From CBFGRV01 sp965651265 (lineage in GTDB: Bacteria; Bacteroidota; Rhodothermia; Rhodothermales; VXPQ01): a stretch of 9,715 bases of DNA. A program made the position numbers and the translations under genes. The stretch covers positions 1 through 9,715 of the forward strand of contig CBFGRV010000096.1 in assembly GCA_965651265.1 (NCBI GenBank), given 5' to 3'. Below are positions 5,917 to 9,715 of the stretch, one piece after another (the first letter of the stretch is position 1; each line of letters opens with the position of its first letter). Under the pieces are notes generated by a model, which searched no databases, was not told the DNA's origin, and saw nothing but the letters and a program-made list of their open reading frames with translations.

Positions 5917-6662
5917 TGGAGTTGGGACAAAGACTTTCGAGGGCGGATAGTGGTTTACTGGCATCGGACGCCAGTCTTCTGGACGGCGACACCGAAGAAC
6001 TCTCTCGTCGTGAACGCGAGCGCCTCATGCGCCGGCGCCTCATGCTGGATGCGGCACGTGCGGTGATCGCGGAGAAGGGATACGCGGAAGCCACACTCGA
6101 TGAGATCGCTCAACGCGCCGAATTCGGGAAGGGCACCCTCTACAACTATTTCAAGGGCGGAAAGGAAGAGATCCTCTTTGCGGTTTTCGATGACCTCTAT
6201 GACGACGTAGAGCGCCTGATCGCTCGCACGTTCAATCCAGAGTTGATCGAGCAGCACCCGTTTCGAGACGTCTTCGAGCATTTTCTGGCAAGCCTCCTGG
6301 CTTTCTTCATCGAGCGGCATGATGTGTTCATGATCATGATCAAAGAAGGACAGCGAATGACCTTCAGTGAGGAGCCGCAGAAGGCGAGGTACTTCACCGA
6401 TCGGAGTGACCGCATCACGCAAGCAATGCTGCCTGCAATTGAAGCCGCGTTGAAGAAGGGCGTGATCCGCAACTTTTCGCCAACCTCCATCGCACACATG
6501 GTCCTCGGGAATGTGAAGGGATACCACATGCACACGTGCCTGGCAGGCTGTCGCGATGTGCTCCAGGGTGTGGTGTCCCGGGACGAGCTCGAAGTGCCTC
6601 CGCCCGAGGAATCCGCACGTTTCCTGACCTCCTTCCTACTTGACGGCCTGCTTTGCGATTGA
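5913..6662 (+). CDS. TetR/AcrR-family transcriptional regulator of the adjacent efflux genes
   Basis: A 249-residue one-component repressor. After an unusual polar N-terminal extension of about 35 residues comes the TetR DNA-binding domain: an arginine-rich helix (RRERERLMRRRLMLDAARAV), then E-K-G-Y and the helix-turn-helix around 61-86, ending in the diagnostic GKGTLYNYFKGGKEE. The C-terminal all-helical ligand and dimerisation domain (about 95-249) is rich in aromatic and methionine residues (FFIERHDVFMIMI), consistent with a hydrophobic drug-like ligand, although the ligand cannot be named. ATG 5913 is followed directly by a second ATG at 5916; an internal ATG at 6027 would remove the extension but would also cut into helix 1. 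It precedes the TolC-like gene by 95 bp in the same direction. The phased palindromes upstream suggest that it represses its own operon. The specific family member is not identifiable. Confidence 0.93.
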   Translation: MMELGQRLSRADSGLLASDASLLDGDTEELSRRERERLMRRRLMLDAARAVIAEKGYAEATLDEIAQRAEFGKGTLYNYFKGGKEEILFAVFDDLYDDVERLIARTFNPELIEQHPFRDVFEHFLASLLAFFIERHDVFMIMIKEGQRMTFSEEPQKARYFTDRSDRITQAMLPAIEAALKKGVIRNFSPTSIAHMVLGNVKGYHMHTCLAGCRDVLQGVVSRDELEVPPPEESARFLTSFLLDGLLCD

Positions 6663-6757
6663 CGAAACCCTCGATCCGAGATCTGCACCCGCTTGACCGC
6701 TTCCGATCGTGTTGGAATCGGCCACCCTTCTCGGACACCGTACGCCAAATAGAAGTC

Positions 6758-8341
6758 ATGCGACGACCTGTATATATCGTCTTTTTTGTTCTCGTCGGCT
6801 CCTTCGGCTTGCTTCAGCGACCGGCCGCGGCACAGAACGCACCAGTCGCCATCACGCTCGATGAGGCGATCCAGATCGCGCTCGCCAACAATTACGTGAT
6901 GCAGCAGACCCGGCTCAATGTCGACAACGCTCAGGCCCAGATCCGGGAGGCCTGGGGTCAGGTGCTGCCGCAGGTGGATCTGCAGTCGAGTTACACGCGA
7001 AACCTCAAGAGTGCCAACCCCTTTGCCGGGTCTGAAGCCGGCGGACTGTTCAGCTCGTTCGGGCTCATAGATTGGCTGGCCTATAACGAGGACGCACGGA
7101 CGGACACCGATCCATCCACCGATCCCATCTCTCTGGATGAGTTCTTCGACCGCCGTCAGGCCGGCCTGGATGAGGCCGGGCTCACGCTCGGCGGGGGCGA
7201 AAATCCGTTTTCCGTTCCGAACGAATTTTTGAATGGCGTCACGATCAACCAGACGCTGTACAACGGCTCCGCCTTCGCGGCCATTCGTGGAGCGAAGCAG
7301 CTTCGGGAGCTCAACGAGCGAGCCGTCGATCGGCAGGAGCAGATCCTCATCCACGAAGTCAGGACGACGTTCTATTCGGCCCTACTCGCTCAGGAGCAGT
7401 TCGCCGTAGTCGAGCAGAGTGTGGACCGAATGGCGCGGACGCTGAATGAAACCATAAGGCTGGTCAACCAGGGGATCGCGCCGAAATTCCAGCGGCTTAC
7501 TGCCGAGGTGGAGTTGGCTAATCTGGAGACCCAGTATGTCAACGCACAGAATGCCGCAACGAAAGCCGTCGATCAGCTCAAGATGGTGCTCGGAATCCCG
7601 ATCGAGCAACCGCTTCGGCTGCGTGGAGAGCTGGAGGCGGCCGATCCTGGGCTTTTCGTGAACGTCTCCACCCAGAGCGCCGTGGCGGCCGCGCTGGAGC
7701 GGCGCCCTGACCTGGAGCAGGCCCGGCTCGCCGTTGACCTCCGACGCGTAGATCGGTCCATCACGCAGGCTCAATATCTGCCTCGCGTGGATCTATTCGC
7801 CAATTTCAACTACATCGGTCGTGTGCCCGACAATCGCACGTTCGTGACGTCGGTGGATGATGATCCGTTTACGTTCCGTTCGGAGACGGAAAGCTTCTTT
7901 AGCCGGTCCTACTGGAATCCGTCGATCAATGCCGGGCTACGCCTGACCTGGAACCTCTTCAACGGCTTCCAGACGTCGAGTCAGGTCCAGCAGCGACAGG
8001 TGGCGATCGACCAGGCGCAACTCGATTACGAACGTCAGCTCGCGTCTGTGAGTCTCGAGGTACAGAACGCACTGCGCGATCTCGAGGCGGCCCGACGCCG
8101 CATCCTCGCCCAGGAGCAAAACGTACAGCGGGCAGCGCTCAACTACGAGCACGCACGAACGCGCCTCCGCGAGGGTGTCGCCACTCACCTCGAAGAGCGG
8201 AATGCATCGGAGCAGTACGACCAGAGCCAGCTGAACTACCTACAGGCCGTCCACGATTACCTCGTCGCACGAAGCGCGTTCGAGACCGCTGTGGGCATGC
8301 CGCTTCAGGGCACGGACATCCTGAATCTTACCAGAAACTGA
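6758..8341 (+). CDS. TolC-family outer membrane efflux channel
   Basis: A 527-residue outer membrane factor forming the exit duct of a tripartite efflux pump. An N-terminal signal peptide (charged MRRP, hydrophobic segment about 5-19, AAA-Q cleavage near 25) is followed by two OEP repeats: ITLDEAIQIALANNYVMQQ (32-50) with helical coiled-coil stretches (about 180-275), then a second repeat with ALERRPDLEQAR (312-323), Q-Y-LPRVDLF (339-347), the beta strand LRLTWNLFNG (394-403) and a second long coil (405-510). An acidic, low-complexity insertion (about 85-157, with DARTDTDPSTDP) sits between the first two beta strands of repeat one and would form a large extracellular loop. ATG 6758 gives a clean signal peptide; upstream in-frame codons from 6653 overlap tetR and encode no signal. 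No N-terminal lipobox cysteine is present. It is followed after 6 bp by the adaptor gene, so the two are co-transcribed. Confidence 0.94.
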   Translation: MRRPVYIVFFVLVGSFGLLQRPAAAQNAPVAITLDEAIQIALANNYVMQQTRLNVDNAQAQIREAWGQVLPQVDLQSSYTRNLKSANPFAGSEAGGLFSSFGLIDWLAYNEDARTDTDPSTDPISLDEFFDRRQAGLDEAGLTLGGGENPFSVPNEFLNGVTINQTLYNGSAFAAIRGAKQLRELNERAVDRQEQILIHEVRTTFYSALLAQEQFAVVEQSVDRMARTLNETIRLVNQGIAPKFQRLTAEVELANLETQYVNAQNAATKAVDQLKMVLGIPIEQPLRLRGELEAADPGLFVNVSTQSAVAAALERRPDLEQARLAVDLRRVDRSITQAQYLPRVDLFANFNYIGRVPDNRTFVTSVDDDPFTFRSETESFFSRSYWNPSINAGLRLTWNLFNGFQTSSQVQQRQVAIDQAQLDYERQLASVSLEVQNALRDLEAARRRILAQEQNVQRAALNYEHARTRLREGVATHLEERNASEQYDQSQLNYLQAVHDYLVARSAFETAVGMPLQGTDILNLTRN

Positions 8342-8347
8342 CAAGAG

Positions 8348-9622
8348 ATGGGCATTACATATAGAAATTCGGACAATCGATTCGCGACCGCGGTCCCTAC
8401 TGCGCAGGTTGTTGGTGCTTCGGGGAGGGAAGCGCTGAGCAGAAATATCGCTCTGCTGGCGGTTTTGCTTGCCCTTGCGGCTGCTCTCGTGGTTTCGGGA
8501 TGCGGCAACGAAACGAATGACGCGCAAGGCGCCGCGACCGAGGGCCGCGCCATTCGCATCGAGACGATGGTCCTCACACCGACTCCGTTCGAGGAAGTGA
8601 TTCAGATCACGGGAAACGTCTCGGCTGTGGATGATGCCGTACTTTCCGCGCAGGCTTCCGGTACGATCATCAGCCTCGTCCCGCTCGGAACGGCCGTCCG
8701 GGCCGGCCAGGTGGTGGCCCAGCTCGATCCAAGCGTGGCGCGCGCTGCCGTCGAGCAGTTCCAGGCACAGGTTGATGCCGCCGAGGCACAGTTCGCGCTT
8801 GCCGAGGACAACCTTCAGCGCAACGAACCCCTCGTTCGGGATTCGATAATCAGCGCCATCGAGTGGGAGAACGTTCGCGCCCAGTACAATCAGGCCCGGG
8901 CGACTCTTTCACAGGCGCGCGCGGCGCTGTCACAGGCACAGGAGCAGCTTCGCCACACTCGTGTGACGGCGCCGTTCGCCGGAACCGTTGAAACGCATTT
9001 CGCAGAACTCGGCGAGCAGGTCTCGCCTGGCCAGCAGGTTGCGCGTGTCATCAACACGAGCCGCGTAAAGGTGGTGGCGGGAGTGCCGGAGCGGTACGCC
9101 GGTGACATCACGCTCGGAACACCCGTCAGGATTGAGTTCCGCGCCTATGCCGGCCAAACCATCGAAAGTGAGGTAAGCTTCGTGGGGCGGGCCATCGATC
9201 CACAGAGTCGAACCTTCCCGGTAGAGGTCGCTATTCCCAACCCGGACGGTACCGTCAAGCCGGAGATGGTTGCGCAGGTCTTCGTCACGCGCCGGCGGAT
9301 CGACGACGCATTGGTAGTGCCGCGCTCGGCCGTCGTGCGAGATGAGGAATCGATGAGCGTATTCCTCGTGGAAGATCAAGGCGACCACAAGGTTGCGGTG
9401 AAGCGGGCCGTCCTCCTGGGGCCGAGCTACGGCGGGGAGGTCGTCATCACCAATTTACAGCCGGGCGACGAGGTGGTCGTACTTGGCCAGAATAGTCTTA
9501 CCGACGGCGATCGCGTCCAGGTGATGGAGCAGCACGCATCGGCGGAAGCCGCAGAAGAGGCTCTTGGGCCGGAGCAGGTGAATGCAGATCAGGAGGCCTT
9601 GCCGGCACCGGAGAGTGAGTAG
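8348..9622 (+). CDS. Efflux RND/HlyD-family periplasmic adaptor lipoprotein
   Basis: A 424-residue membrane fusion protein linking an inner-membrane pump to the TolC-like channel. A hydrophobic segment (33-50) ends in a lipobox, VVSGC, with Cys52 as the predicted lipidated residue. It is preceded by an unusually long 30-residue polar n-region; no other start codon is available before the hydrophobic segment, so the ATG at 8348 stands. Next come the first half of the lipoyl domain (ASGTIISLVPLGTAVRAGQVVAQLD, 103-127), an Ala/Gln-rich alpha-helical hairpin (128-203), the second lipoyl half (VTAPFAGTV at 206-214, LGEQVSPGQQVARV), the beta-barrel domain (VKVVAGVPE onward, with SRTFPVEVAIPN) and the membrane-proximal domain (ALVVPRSAVV, LQPGDEVVVLG). 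The C-terminus is acidic. It starts 6 bp after the channel gene. The partner RND permease, usually the next gene, is absent; the heptamer array starts 25 bp after the stop. Confidence 0.95.
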   Translation: MGITYRNSDNRFATAVPTAQVVGASGREALSRNIALLAVLLALAAALVVSGCGNETNDAQGAATEGRAIRIETMVLTPTPFEEVIQITGNVSAVDDAVLSAQASGTIISLVPLGTAVRAGQVVAQLDPSVARAAVEQFQAQVDAAEAQFALAEDNLQRNEPLVRDSIISAIEWENVRAQYNQARATLSQARAALSQAQEQLRHTRVTAPFAGTVETHFAELGEQVSPGQQVARVINTSRVKVVAGVPERYAGDITLGTPVRIEFRAYAGQTIESEVSFVGRAIDPQSRTFPVEVAIPNPDGTVKPEMVAQVFVTRRRIDDALVVPRSAVVRDEESMSVFLVEDQGDHKVAVKRAVLLGPSYGGEVVITNLQPGDEVVVLGQNSLTDGDRVQVMEQHASAEAAEEALGPEQVNADQEALPAPESE

Positions 9623-9647
9623 GTGAGTGGAGGACGGAAGTGGGAGA

Positions 9648-9715
9648 TCGGATGTCGGATGTCGGAAGTCGGTTGTCGGAAGTCGGATGTCGGAAGTCGG
9701 ATGTCGGAAGTCGGA
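9648..9715 (+). repeat. Heptamer tandem array (TCGGATG / TCGGAAG), cut by window edge
   Basis: Nine complete 7-bp units plus five bases, in exact register to the end of the window: TCGGATG, TCGGATG, TCGGAAG, TCGGTTG, TCGGAAG, TCGGATG, TCGGAAG, TCGGATG, TCGGAAG, TCGGA. The TCGG core and final G never vary; only positions 5-6 of the unit change (AT, AA or TT), and the last five full units alternate AAG and ATG, so there is also a 14-bp higher-order period. It is the same family as the array at 271-393, whose main part reads on the opposite strand. It begins 25 bp after the adaptor stop codon. Its extent beyond the edge is unknown. Confidence 0.92.

Noticed and set aside
6197..7354. Minus-strand 385-codon ORF
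   Set aside because: Spans the tetR-tolC junction on the opposite strand with no family similarity; shadow of two well-supported genes.

Overview
The window looks like a chromosomal stretch, possibly a contig end, from a GC-rich (about 60% by eye) Gram-negative bacterium. The outer-membrane TolC-type channel and the lipoprotein-type periplasmic adaptor establish a two-membrane envelope. The TetR-TolC-adaptor gene order, the loose Bacteroidota-like -7 box upstream of tetR, the weak Shine-Dalgarno sequences, the TTG/GTG starts and the GTCGGAW heptamer arrays would suit the Rhodothermales/Bacteroidota side of the tree. That placement is inference and is not proven by any single marker. No rRNA, tRNA, transposase, integrase or CRISPR array was seen.

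Layout: (1) 1-203, minus strand: the 5' part of a metallophosphoesterase running off the left edge. (2) 271-393: a degenerate 7-bp repeat array containing a 24-bp inverted repeat, followed by about 570 bp without a recognisable gene. (3) 960-2342, minus: UDP-glucose 6-dehydrogenase. (4) 2343-2913: gene-free spacer. (5) 2914-4008, minus: a divergent member of the UDP-GlcNAc 2-epimerase (WecB) fold that has lost the family's catalytic signatures. (6) 4009-4514: a long divergent intergenic region with a nested inverted-repeat structure (4323-4406). (7) 4515-5591, plus: mannose-1-phosphate guanylyltransferase. (8) 5592-5912: a regulatory region with a strikingly regular series of TGAC/GTCA half-sites, one per helical turn, an AT-rich promoter-like core and an 11-codon leader ORF. 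(9) 5913-9622, plus: a TetR regulator, a TolC-family outer membrane channel and an RND/HlyD-type adaptor lipoprotein. (10) 9648-9715: a second, very regular array of the same heptamer family, in inverted orientation relative to the first, running off the right edge.

Functionally there are two modules. The left one makes activated sugars (UDP-glucuronate and GDP-mannose) for surface polysaccharide or glycoconjugate synthesis, with a WecB-like protein of unknown role. The right one is a self-regulated tripartite efflux system. Its inner-membrane pump is not in the window and is expected just beyond the right edge. The best candidates for something not previously described are the helically phased half-site array in front of tetR, the catalytically degenerate WecB-like protein, and the pair of inverted heptamer arrays bracketing the region.
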